Of a stretch of DNA of 64,000 nt, positions 33,948 through 41,402 are shown one piece after another; the stretch's first letter is position 1; every line of letters begins with the position of its first letter. Both the position numbers and the translations under genes were made by a program. Source of the stretch: Actinomycetospora lutea (lineage in GTDB: Bacteria > Actinomycetota > Actinomycetes > Mycobacteriales > Pseudonocardiaceae). The notes under the pieces were generated by a model. That model had not been told where the DNA came from. It made no database searches and worked only from the letters and a program-made list of their open reading frames with translations. The stretch covers positions 124,001 through 188,000 of the forward strand of contig NZ_JAQZAL010000003.1 in assembly GCF_028737205.1 (NCBI RefSeq), written 5' to 3'.

Positions 33948-34001
33948 ATGGTGGCCCCGCGCGGGCGCCAGGTGAGGCGCCGTCACGCCATCTCTCGGTG
34001 A
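33948..34001 (+). CDS. Very short basic ORF upstream of rsgA
   Basis: 17 codons, MVAPRGRQVRRRHAISR, with a strong ribosome site GAGGAG 8-9 nt before ATG 33948. Eight of 17 residues are basic, as in the tiniest actinobacterial ribosomal or nucleic-acid-binding proteins. Its position 54 nt before the ribosome-assembly GTPase gene is suggestive. I do not recognise it. It could be a leader peptide or chance. Confidence 0.35.
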   Translation: MVAPRGRQVRRRHAISR

Positions 34002-34054
34002 CGCCGGCTGCGTGAGCGCGGTGCGGCGTCCTGCTCGAAGGGTCGTACCCCGCA

Positions 34055-35134
34055 GTGTTCTCCGCTCTTCCGCACGATTCCGTCCTGCCCTCCTACGGGT
34101 GGGACACCTCCTGGGAGCAGCTCGCTTCCACCCTCGACGCGTCCGGCGTCCCCGGTCGCGTCGCCCGCGTCGACCGTGGCCGCGTCGACGTCCTCACCGA
34201 CGCCGGCCGCGTCCACGCCGCGTCGCGCGGCGCCTGCGCGGTCGGCGACTGGGTGCTGGTCGACGACGGCGCCGTCACCGCCGTCCTGCCGCGACGCACC
34301 ACGCTCGCCCGCGCCGCCACCTCGGGGCGCTCCGAGGCCCAGGTGCTGGCGGCGAACGTCGACACCGTGCTCGTCACCGTGCCCGCCGGGTCCACCGACC
34401 GCGTCGGGCGGGTGGAACGTCTCGTCGCCCTCGCCTGGGAGAGCGGCGCGACCCCGGTGCTCGTCGTCACCAAGACCGACCGCAGCGGCGACGTCGCCGG
34501 CGTCCTCGCGGACCTCGCGCTCTCGGCGCCCGGCGTGGAGGTCGTGGGCGCCAGCGCCGTGACGGGCGAGGGGGTCGACGACGTCGCCGCGGCGGCCCGG
34601 GGCACCACGGTGCTCGTCGGGCCCTCCGGTGCCGGCAAGTCGACGCTCGCCAACGCCCTGCTCGGCGAGGACCGGCTCGCCGTCGGCGACGTGCGCGCCG
34701 TCGACGGGAAGGGCCGTCACACCACCGTGCACCGCGAGCTCCTGCCCCTGCCCCGGGGAGGCCGCACACAGCGCAGCGCAGCCGCGGCGCCGGAGGCGGG
34801 TCACAGCGTGCTCGTCGATACCCCGGGCCTGCGGGCGGTGGGCGTCCGCGACGCGGCCGAGGGCATCGAGCGCGCCTTCGCCGACGTGGTCGACCTCGCC
34901 GACGGCTGCCGCTTCGCCGACTGCGCGCACGACCGGGAACCGGGGTGCGCGGTGCGGACGGCGGTGGACGCCGGCGAGCTCCCGGGCCGGCGCTGGGAGG
35001 ACTACCGCAAGCTCCAGCGCGAGGACGAGTGGGCGGCGGCGCGCACCGACGCCCGCCTGGCGGCCGAACGGCGCGGGCGCTGGAAGCAGATCACCAAGGA
35101 CCAGCGCGCCCGCTACCGCTCGCGCGGGCGCTGA
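34055..35134 (+). CDS. rsgA: Ribosome small subunit-dependent GTPase A (RsgA)
   Basis: 359 residues from GTG 34055. Circularly permuted GTPase of late 30S maturation: N-terminal OB-fold (GRVARVDRGRVDVLTDAG), G4 VVTKTD, then G1 GPSGAGKST starting at residue 189, G3 VDTPGLR, and the C-terminal zinc finger (CRFADCAHDREPGCAV, Cys-x4-Cys-x-His-x5-Cys). Between PLPRGG and VLVDTPGLR there are about 14 extra residues (RTQRSAAAAPEAGHS) absent from the homologues I can recall, placed in the switch region. Stop overlaps a hairpin shared with the convergent mrp gene. Confidence 0.93.
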   Translation: MFSALPHDSVLPSYGWDTSWEQLASTLDASGVPGRVARVDRGRVDVLTDAGRVHAASRGACAVGDWVLVDDGAVTAVLPRRTTLARAATSGRSEAQVLAANVDTVLVTVPAGSTDRVGRVERLVALAWESGATPVLVVTKTDRSGDVAGVLADLALSAPGVEVVGASAVTGEGVDDVAAAARGTTVLVGPSGAGKSTLANALLGEDRLAVGDVRAVDGKGRHTTVHRELLPLPRGGRTQRSAAAAPEAGHSVLVDTPGLRAVGVRDAAEGIERAFADVVDLADGCRFADCAHDREPGCAVRTAVDAGELPGRRWEDYRKLQREDEWAAARTDARLAAERRGRWKQITKDQRARYRSRGR

Positions 35135-35156
35135 GTCCGCCGTGCGGAGTCTCAGC
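35130..35156. terminator. Bidirectional hairpin between rsgA and mrp
   Basis: GCTGAG-T-CCGC, loop CGT, then GCGG-AGT-CTCAGC forms a hairpin with a small bulge, and it contains both stop codons (TGA 35132-35134 and the minus-strand stop at 35152-35154). This is the only plausible shared terminator in the 17-nt gap. Confidence 0.45.
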
Positions 35157-36288
35157 GCCCGGCGGGCGAGATGTTCAGCGACATGCCCGCGAGGCCGCGG
35201 GAGCGCACGGAGAGCTTCTCGGCGACCGCGCGCAGGGCCGCGCCGGCGGGCGACTCGGGCTCGCTGAGCACCAGCGGCATCCCGGCGTCGCCGCCCTCGC
35301 GCAGGCGGGTGTCGATCGGGATCTGGCCCAGGAGCGGGACGGTGCCGCCGACCGACTTGGCCAGCGAGTCGGCGACGATCTGCCCGCCGCCCGAGCCGAA
35401 GAGGTCCATCCGGGAGCCGTCGGGCATGTCCATCCACGACATGTTCTCGACGACGCCGGCCAGGCGCTGGCGGGTCTGCAGGGAGATCGCGCCGGCGCGC
35501 TCGGCGACCTCGGAGGCGGCCTGCTGGGGCGTCGTGACGACGAGCAGCTCGGCGTTCGGGATGAGCTGCGCGACCGAGATCGCGATGTCGCCGGTGCCCG
35601 GGGGCAGGTCGAGCAGCAGGATGTCGAGGTCGCCCCAGAAGACGTCGGCGAGGAACTGCTGCAGGGCGCGGTGCAGCATCGGCCCGCGCCACACGACCGG
35701 GGTGTTGCCCGGGGTGAACATGCCGATCGAGATGACCTTCACGCCGTGGCTCTGCGGCGGCAGGATCATGTCGTCGACCTTGGTCGGCCGGTCGTCGGTG
35801 CCGAGCATGCGCGGCACGGAGTGGCCGTAGATGTCGGCGTCGACCACACCGACCGACAGGCCCTTGTCGGCCATCGCGGCGGCCAGGTTCACCGTCACCG
35901 ACGACTTGCCGACCCCGCCCTTGCCGGACGCCACCGCGTACACGCGGGTCATCGAGCCCGGCTGGGCGAACGGGATCACCGGCTCGTCGGAGTCACCGCG
36001 CACGGTCTTGCGCAGTTCGCGGCGCTGCTCGTCGTTCATGACGTCGAGCTCGACCGACACGGCCGTCACGCCGGAGACCGCGGACACCGCGGTGGTCACC
36101 CGCTGGGTGATCGTGTCCTTCATCGGGCAGCCGGCGACGGTCAGGTAGACCGCCACCTCGACCTTGCCGTGGTCGAGGACCCTGATGTCCTTGACCATGC
36201 CCAGCTCGGTGATGGGCTTGTGGATCTCGGGATCCTCGACGCCGGCCAGGGCGGACCGGATCGCGTCGGCGGATGGAGCTGCGGCCAT
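35152..36288 (-). CDS. mrp: Mrp/NBP35-family iron-sulfur cluster carrier ATPase
   Basis: 378 residues from ATG 36288, preceded by GAGAAGGG. N-terminal MIP18/DUF59 domain (VEDPEIHKPITELGMVKDI, LTVAGCPMKDTI; ~residues 15-90), then the P-loop ATPase with deviant Walker A ASGKGGVGKSSV (residues 120-131), VVDADIYGHSVPRML, LPPGTGDIAISVAQL and TTPQQAASEVA. The usual C-terminal CPxC cluster ligands are replaced (MSWMDMPDGSRMDLFGSGGG), as in the mycobacterial orthologue. It likely loads or transfers Fe-S clusters, although the missing Cys pair makes direct cluster binding doubtful. Promoter TAGCAT near 36400-36405, leaving a ~105-nt 5' UTR. Confidence 0.92.
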   Translation of the reverse strand: MAAAPSADAIRSALAGVEDPEIHKPITELGMVKDIRVLDHGKVEVAVYLTVAGCPMKDTITQRVTTAVSAVSGVTAVSVELDVMNDEQRRELRKTVRGDSDEPVIPFAQPGSMTRVYAVASGKGGVGKSSVTVNLAAAMADKGLSVGVVDADIYGHSVPRMLGTDDRPTKVDDMILPPQSHGVKVISIGMFTPGNTPVVWRGPMLHRALQQFLADVFWGDLDILLLDLPPGTGDIAISVAQLIPNAELLVVTTPQQAASEVAERAGAISLQTRQRLAGVVENMSWMDMPDGSRMDLFGSGGGQIVADSLAKSVGGTVPLLGQIPIDTRLREGGDAGMPLVLSEPESPAGAALRAVAEKLSVRSRGLAGMSLNISPAGR

Positions 36289-36399
36289 CGGACCCTTCTC
36301 GGCTTCTCGGCGTCGGTCGGTCCCGGGGAGTGTGGTGCCCCGCGCCGGGACCGGGGACGGGTGCCTCCCACGGAGCGTGGGTCCCGTCGACTGACACCC

Positions 36400-36405
36400 A
36401 TGCTA
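36400..36405 (-). promoter_or_regulatory. Putative -10 box for mrp
   Basis: TAGCAT on the minus strand about 112 nt before ATG 36288. The intervening leader holds small inverted repeats (CCCACG-GAG-CGTGGG at 36368-36382 and a GGTCCCGG/CCGGGACC pair, 36319-36353) that could fold in the mRNA. Confidence 0.35.
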
Positions 36406-36488
36406 CGTGCCGCCCCCCGCGCGCCGCCGGGCACGCGGAGCGTCGCCCGTCACGCCCCGGTCACGTGCCCGTCACGCGGCGTGCCGGG

Positions 36489-37118
36489 TCAGTGCCCGTT
36501 GCGGTTCAGGTCGCCGTCGGTCGGGGCGTTCTGTCCCGCCTGGTCCAGCGCGCGGGCCAGGGCCTGCTCGAGGTTGCGGGCCACGGCCCGGTCGACGGCC
36601 CGCGCGACGGCCTTCTCCAGGGCCTTGTCGGTGCGGCCCTCGGCGTCCCGGGTGCCGTCCCGGACCCCGCGGAGCTGCTCGAGTTCGCCGCGCAGGTAGT
36701 CGCGGGTCACGACCTCGCCGAGCTGCAGGCGCATCGACGCCAGCTCGCGGGCGAGGTACTCGGTCTCGGCGGAGAGCCGGCCGGCGCGCGAGCGGTCCTC
36801 CTCGAGGGACACGCGGTCGCGGTCGTCCTGGCGGTTCTGCGCGAGCAGGATCAGCGGCGCGGCGTAGGCAGCCTGTGTGGAGAACGCCAGGTTGAGCAGG
36901 ATGAACGGGTACGGGTCCCACTGCAGGCTGATCGCGAAGACGTTCAGCACGATCCAGGTCGCCACAATGATCGACTGCCACAGCAGGAACGTGCCCGTCC
37001 CGAGGAAGCGGGCGAGGCTCTCGGCGAAGCGCGCGAACCACTCCGTGTCGACGGTCAGGCGCAGATGGCGCGTCCCGGCGGGCTGGTCCAGCCGCCGCCG
37101 CGTGCTGGCCTCAGGCAC
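36489..37118 (-). CDS. DUF1003 membrane protein
   Basis: 209 residues from GTG 37118, overlapping the upstream MgtE-like gene by 8 bp. The DUF1003 core has two membrane helices: ARFLGTGTFLLWQSIIVATWIVLNVF and DPYPFILLNLAFSTQAAYAAPLILLAQNRQDDRDR, the latter being the family signature (WDPYPFILLNL...QNRQ..RD). After the helices comes a long charged coiled-coil-like region (AETEYLARELASMRLQLGEVVTRDYLRGELEQL), then an Asp/Asn-rich end. Paired with an MgtE-like gene in mycobacteria as well, hinting at a role in divalent-cation handling; this is inference. Confidence 0.9.
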   Translation of the reverse strand: MPEASTRRRLDQPAGTRHLRLTVDTEWFARFAESLARFLGTGTFLLWQSIIVATWIVLNVFAISLQWDPYPFILLNLAFSTQAAYAAPLILLAQNRQDDRDRVSLEEDRSRAGRLSAETEYLARELASMRLQLGEVVTRDYLRGELEQLRGVRDGTRDAEGRTDKALEKAVARAVDRAVARNLEQALARALDQAGQNAPTDGDLNRNGH

Positions 37119-38412
37119 GGTTCACCCCCGGGACGGGTGCCGGCGGCCTGGCCGCGGGCGGTGCGGGTTCGGGATCGGGCTGGGAGCGCCAGTCCTCGGG
37201 GAGCAGGTGGTCGAGGACGTCGTCGACGGTGACCGCGCCGACCAGGTGCCCGCCCTCGTCGATCACCGGGCCGCAGACGAGGTTGTAGGTCGCGAAGTAG
37301 CGGGTGACCTCCGGGAGTGTCGCGTCGGGCCCCATGCGCGTGAGCTCGGAGTCCAGCACGCCCGCGACGAGGTCGGACGGGGCCTCGCGCAGCAGGCGCT
37401 GGGAGTGCACGCAGCCCAGGTAGCGCCCGGTCGGGGTGGCCGTCGGCGGCCGGCAGACGAACACCATCGACGCCAGCGCCGGGGTGATGTCGGGGTTGCG
37501 GACGTGGGCGAGCGCCTCGGCGATCGTCGCGCCGGGCTGGAGCACGATCGGCTCGGGCGTCATCAGCCCGCCCGCGGTGTTCGACGAGTAGGTCAGCAGG
37601 CGCCGGACCGGCTCGGACTCCTCGGGCTCCATCAGCCCCAGGAGCTCCTCGGACTCGGGCCCGGGGAGGTCGGCGAGCAGGTCGGCGGCGTCGTCGGGGT
37701 CCATCTCCTCGAGCACGTCGGCGGCGCGCTCGGTGGACAGGTGGCGCAGGAGGTCCTGCTGCTCGGACGACGGGAGCTCCTCGAGGACGTCGGCGAGGCG
37801 GTCGTCGCCGAGCCCGTCGGCGACGTCGTGGCGGCGGCGCTGGGGCAGGTCCATGAGGGCGTGCGCGACGTCGGCCGGGCGCATGTCCTCGAACGTGGAC
37901 AGCAGCTGCTCGGTGCCCTGCCCGGTCTCGTCGAGCGAGAGCCCGGAGATCGCCGGCCACGGCAGCACCTGGATCGGGCCCCGCCGCCCGAGCCTCCCCA
38001 CCAGCTCCCGCACCGCCACGCGGGTGACGAGCCAGTCGCGGCTGCGCTGGTGCTCCATCAGCACGTCGACGACCTGCGCGTCCGCGTCGTGGTCGACGAC
38101 CCGGACCCGCGCGTCGAGCATCTCGCCGACGACGAGCACCTCGTTGGGGCGCTGCGCGAAGGCCCGCAGGTTGACCTGCCCGGTCGCGAGCGTGACCGCG
38201 GCCGCGTCCACGGCGGTGACCCGCAGCATCGGCACGAAGATGCGCCGGCGCGAACCGACCATGACGACGAGACCGAGCACGCGGGGTGGTCGCGGACCGA
38301 CCGACACGGCGCAGACCGCGTCGCGCACGCGCCCGATCCGCTCGCCGTCCGGCCCGAGGACGGGCAGCCCGACCATGCGGGCCACGAACACCCTGGACAT
38401 GGCGGTAGTCAC
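37111..38412 (-). CDS. MgtE-like PRC-barrel/CBS protein lacking the membrane domain
   Basis: 433 residues from GTG 38412, 6 nt after a TAGCCT box (ATG 38400 is the alternative). Order: N-terminal PRC-barrel-like domain (VARMVGLPVLGPDGERIGRVRD), an MgtE N domain of repeated helical units (MRPADVAHALMDLPQRRRHDVADGLGDDRLADVLEEL and ADVLEEMDPDDAADLLADLPGPESEELLGLM), then tandem CBS domains (SNTAGGLMTPEPIVLQPGATIAEAL, VCGPVIDEGGHLVGAVTVDDVLDHLLPEDW). The five-helix Mg2+ channel domain of true MgtE is absent, so this is a cytosolic Mg2+/nucleotide sensor-like protein, not a transporter. Co-transcribed with DUF1003. Confidence 0.9.
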   Translation of the reverse strand: MTTAMSRVFVARMVGLPVLGPDGERIGRVRDAVCAVSVGPRPPRVLGLVVMVGSRRRIFVPMLRVTAVDAAAVTLATGQVNLRAFAQRPNEVLVVGEMLDARVRVVDHDADAQVVDVLMEHQRSRDWLVTRVAVRELVGRLGRRGPIQVLPWPAISGLSLDETGQGTEQLLSTFEDMRPADVAHALMDLPQRRRHDVADGLGDDRLADVLEELPSSEQQDLLRHLSTERAADVLEEMDPDDAADLLADLPGPESEELLGLMEPEESEPVRRLLTYSSNTAGGLMTPEPIVLQPGATIAEALAHVRNPDITPALASMVFVCRPPTATPTGRYLGCVHSQRLLREAPSDLVAGVLDSELTRMGPDATLPEVTRYFATYNLVCGPVIDEGGHLVGAVTVDDVLDHLLPEDWRSQPDPEPAPPAARPPAPVPGVNRA

Positions 38413-38418
38413 CGCAGC

Positions 38419-38424
38419 AGGCTA
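38419..38424 (-). promoter_or_regulatory. Putative -10 box of the MgtE-like gene (leaderless)
   Basis: TAGCCT on the minus strand, 6 nt before GTG 38412; supports that start over ATG 38400. Confidence 0.45.
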
Positions 38425-38547
38425 GCTCGCCCGGGCTGCCGAGCTGGATCGAGTCACCTCTGAGAGGGTCGCCACCTCGGACGATGCGGCACCGGGACGC
38501 GTGTCAGCATCGGCCGCCTGTCGTAGCCCTCAGGAGGTCAGCAGCTC

Positions 38548-39507
38548 GTGAGTGTCGAGAACCGCCCCCGCCGGTCGTGTCTGGCGGTGCCCGGGTCGAG
38601 CCAGAAGTTCATCGACAAGGCCCGGACCCTGCCCGCCGACCAGATCTTCCTGGACCTCGAGGACGCCTGCGCCCCGCTGGTGAAGCCCGAGGCCCGGAAG
38701 ACGATCGTGGCCGCCCTGAACGAGGGCGGCTGGGAGGGCAAGACGCGCGTGGTGCGCGTCAACGACTGGACCACCGAGTGGACCTACCGCGACGTCACCG
38801 AGGTCGTCGAGGGCGCCGGGGCCAACCTCGACGCGATCATGCTGCCGAAGGTGCAGACCCCCGAGCAGGTCCACGCGCTCGACTTCCTGCTCACGCAGAT
38901 CGAGAAGACGATGGGTCTCGAGGTCGGCCGGATCGGCATCGAGGCGCAGATCGAGAACGCGCGCGGGCTCAACAACGTCGTCGCGATCGCCGAGTCGAGC
39001 CCGCGCCTGGAGACCATCGTCTTCGGCCCCGCCGACTTCATGGCCTCGATCAACATGAAGTCGCTGGTCGTCGGCGAGCAGCCCCCCGGCTACACCGAGG
39101 GCGACGCCTACCACTACATCCTCATGCAGATCCTCATGGCCGCGCGGGCCAACGACCTGCAGGCCATCGACGGCCCCTACCTGCAGATCCGCGACGTCGA
39201 CGGCTTCCGCCGCGTGGCGAACCGGGCGGCCGCGCTGGGCTACGACGGCAAGTGGGTGCTGCACCCCGGCCAGATCGACGCGGCGAACGAGACGTTCTCG
39301 CCGTCGCAGGAGGACTACGACCACGCCGAGAACATCCTCGACGCCTACGAGTGGTTCACCTCGGAGGCGGGCGGCGCCAAGGGCTCCGCGATGCTCGGCG
39401 ACGAGATGATCGACGAGGCGTCGCGCAAGATGGCGCTCGTCATCGCCGGCAAGGGCCGCGCGGCCGGGATGAGCCGCGGCGAGCGCTGGACGCCGCCGGA
39501 GAGCTGA
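38548..39507 (+). CDS. CoA ester lyase, L-malyl-CoA/beta-methylmalyl-CoA lyase type
   Basis: 319 residues from GTG 38548 with AGGAGG at 38532-38537. CitE/HpcH aldolase fold: SCLAVPGSSQKFIDKA, DQIFLDLEDACAP (metal site), RVVRVNDWTTEWTYRDVTEVVEGAGANLDAIMLPKVQTPEQV, ARGLNNVVAIAESSPRLETIVFGPADF, and GKWVLHPGQIDAANETFSPS. The 'W.YRD..E.(V/L)E.AG..LD.IM.PKV' pattern is that of Mcl1 malyl-CoA lyases more than of citrate lyase beta. With the acyl-CoA dehydrogenase and MaoC genes nearby it resembles the ethylmalonyl-CoA pathway set of Streptomyces; it would cleave beta-methylmalyl-CoA to glyoxylate and propionyl-CoA. Confidence 0.85.
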   Translation: MSVENRPRRSCLAVPGSSQKFIDKARTLPADQIFLDLEDACAPLVKPEARKTIVAALNEGGWEGKTRVVRVNDWTTEWTYRDVTEVVEGAGANLDAIMLPKVQTPEQVHALDFLLTQIEKTMGLEVGRIGIEAQIENARGLNNVVAIAESSPRLETIVFGPADFMASINMKSLVVGEQPPGYTEGDAYHYILMQILMAARANDLQAIDGPYLQIRDVDGFRRVANRAAALGYDGKWVLHPGQIDAANETFSPSQEDYDHAENILDAYEWFTSEAGGAKGSAMLGDEMIDEASRKMALVIAGKGRAAGMSRGERWTPPES

Positions 39508-39564
39508 GCTCCCCCGAAGGGGGTCATACTCGCCGGTCACCACTCACGAGCAGGAGCACGACGC

Positions 39565-40758
39565 ATGGCACGCCTCGCCCAGACCGCCGGCCTGACCGAT
39601 GTGCAGCAGGAGATCCTGTCCACGGTCCGCGACTTCGTGGACAAGGAGATCATCCCGCACGCGCAGCAGCTCGAGCACGAGGACGTCTACCCGCAGGACA
39701 TCGTCGACGGGATGAAGGAGATGGGCCTGTTCGGGCTCATGATCCCGGAGGAGTTCGACGGTCTGGGCGAGTCGCTGCTGACCTACGCCCTGGTCGTCGA
39801 GCAGATCGCCCGGGGGTGGATGAGCGTCTCGGGCGTCATCAACACCCACTTCATCGTCGCCTACATGCTGCGCCAGCACGGCACGCCGGAGCAGAAGGCG
39901 CACTACCTGCCGAAGATGGCGACCGGCGAGATCACCGGCTCGTTCTCGATGTCCGAGCCCGACCTCGGCTCCGACGTCGCCGCCATCAAGACCAGCGCGA
40001 AGGCCGACGGAGACGACTACGTCGTCAACGGCGCCAAGATGTGGCTGACCAACGGCGGGTCGTCGAACCTGTCGGCGGTGCTGGTCAAGACCGACGAGGG
40101 CGCCGAGAAGCCCTACCAGAACCTGACGACGATCCTCGTCGACAAGGAGCGGGGCTTCGGCAAGGTCGCCGAGGGCCTGAGCATCCCCGGCAAGATCGAC
40201 AAGATGGGCTACAAGGGCGTCGACACCACCGAGATGGTGTTCGACGGCTTCCGCATCCCGCAGTCGCAGGTCCTCGGCCACGCGCCCGGCAAGGGCTTCG
40301 CGCAGATGATGGACGGCGTCGAGGTCGGGCGCGTCAACGTCGCGGCCCGCGCCTGCGGCATCGCGATCCGCGCCTTCGAGCTCGGCATCGAGTACGCCCA
40401 GCAGCGCTCCACGTTCGGCAAGCCGATCGCCCAGCACCAGGCGATCTCGTTCAAGCTCGCCGAGATGGCCACCAAGGTCGAGGCCGCGCACCACATGATG
40501 GTCAACGCCGCCCGCCTCAAGGACCGCGGCGAGCGCAACGACGTCGAGGCCGGGATGGCCAAGATGCTCGCGTCCGAGCACTGCAAGGAGGTCACCGAGG
40601 AGTCGTTCCGCATCCACGGCGGCTACGGCTACTCGAAGGAGTACGAGATCGAGCGCCTCATGCGCGAGGCGCCGTTCCTGCTCATCGGCGAGGGCACCTC
40701 CGAGATCCAGAAGACGATCATCAGCCGGGGTCTGCTCAAGGACTACAAGCTGCGCTGA
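39565..40758 (+). CDS. Acyl-CoA dehydrogenase, probably (2S)-methylsuccinyl-CoA dehydrogenase
   Basis: 397 residues from ATG 39565, ribosome site AGGAG. Standard FAD-dependent acyl-CoA dehydrogenase: FVDKEIIPHAQQLEHED, GLFGLMIPEEFDGLGES, ITGSFSMSEPDLGSDVAAIKT, WLTNGGSSNLSAVLVKTDEG, DKMGYKGVDTTEMVFDGFRIP, GVEVGRVNVAARACGIA, RIHGGYGYSKEYEIERLMREAPFLLIGEGTSEIQK (catalytic Glu region). From memory the closest type is the Streptomyces enzyme encoded with the malyl-CoA-lyase-like and MaoC genes next to crotonyl-CoA carboxylase/reductase. Isovaleryl- or isobutyryl-CoA dehydrogenase is the alternative. Transcription likely ends at the strong hairpin 40801-40826. Confidence 0.88.
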   Translation: MARLAQTAGLTDVQQEILSTVRDFVDKEIIPHAQQLEHEDVYPQDIVDGMKEMGLFGLMIPEEFDGLGESLLTYALVVEQIARGWMSVSGVINTHFIVAYMLRQHGTPEQKAHYLPKMATGEITGSFSMSEPDLGSDVAAIKTSAKADGDDYVVNGAKMWLTNGGSSNLSAVLVKTDEGAEKPYQNLTTILVDKERGFGKVAEGLSIPGKIDKMGYKGVDTTEMVFDGFRIPQSQVLGHAPGKGFAQMMDGVEVGRVNVAARACGIAIRAFELGIEYAQQRSTFGKPIAQHQAISFKLAEMATKVEAAHHMMVNAARLKDRGERNDVEAGMAKMLASEHCKEVTEESFRIHGGYGYSKEYEIERLMREAPFLLIGEGTSEIQKTIISRGLLKDYKLR

Positions 40759-40800
40759 TCAGCGGTACCGTCCTCCGTCACCTGCTTCGTCACACCGGCA

Positions 40801-40826
40801 CCCCGCCCGGGCACTCCCGGGCGGGG
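40801..40826 (+). terminator. Strong intrinsic hairpin after the acyl-CoA dehydrogenase gene
   Basis: CCCCGCCCGGG (40801-40811), loop CACT, CCCGGGCGGGG (40816-40826): eleven perfect, GC-only base pairs, 42 nt after the stop. It should end transcription of the lyase-dehydrogenase unit. Confidence 0.8.
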
Positions 40827-40875
40827 TCCGCCGTTGGACAGGGCGAGATCGTCGAGAGGACAGCGAGGGATCGTC

Positions 40876-41397
40876 GTGACTGCGCCGTTCACCGGGCGCC
40901 CCGGTACCCAGCCCGGGCTGCCCAATCTTCCCGAGCCGCCGTCGGGCTGGCCGGTCGGCTCCTACGCGAAGTACGAGGAGGCCCAGCGCGCGGTCGACCA
41001 CCTCGCGGACAACGAGTTCCCCGTCGCCGACGTCACCATCGTCGGTGTCGACCTCATGCTCGTCGAGCGGGTCATCGGCCGTCTGACCTGGGGCCGCGTG
41101 CTGGCCACGGGCGCCGCATCGGGTGCCTGGCTCGGTCTGTTCGTGGGCCTCGTGCTCTCCCTGCTCTCGCCCACCGGCGGCATCGGCGGCCTCGGCGCGA
41201 TCCTCACCGGACTCGTCATCGGCATCGTGTTCGGCGTCGTGTCCGGGGCCATCACCTACGGCGCCTCGCGCGGCCGGCGGGACTTCACCTCGCAGAGCCA
41301 GATCGTGGCCGGGCGCTACGACGTCCTGTGCCAGCCCCGCAACGCCGAGAAGGCCCGCGACATGCTCGGCAAGCTCGCGATGGGCACCGACGGCTAG
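40876..41397 (+). CDS. General stress protein-like membrane protein (YflT/17M-like domain)
   Basis: 173 residues from GTG 40876, ribosome site GAGGGA. A soluble N-terminal domain (PVGSYAKYEEAQRAVDHLADNEFPVADVTIVGVDLMLVERVIGRLTWGRVLATGAASGAWLG) of the heat-induced stress protein YflT type. Two Gly-rich membrane helices follow (AWLGLFVGLVLSLLSP and LGAILTGLVIGIVFGVVSGAITYGA), then a short cytosolic end (QIVAGRYDVLCQPRNAEKARDML). Widespread in actinobacteria; function not established. It sits as an island with corA between pathway genes. Confidence 0.87.
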   Translation: MTAPFTGRPGTQPGLPNLPEPPSGWPVGSYAKYEEAQRAVDHLADNEFPVADVTIVGVDLMLVERVIGRLTWGRVLATGAASGAWLGLFVGLVLSLLSPTGGIGGLGAILTGLVIGIVFGVVSGAITYGASRGRRDFTSQSQIVAGRYDVLCQPRNAEKARDMLGKLAMGTDG

Positions 41398-41402
41398 ACC
41401 GG

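Noticed and set aside
33851..34054. tRNA or other structured RNA in the gap before rsgA
   Set aside because: No tRNA arm pattern is visible; only the 17-codon ORF and GC-rich sequence.
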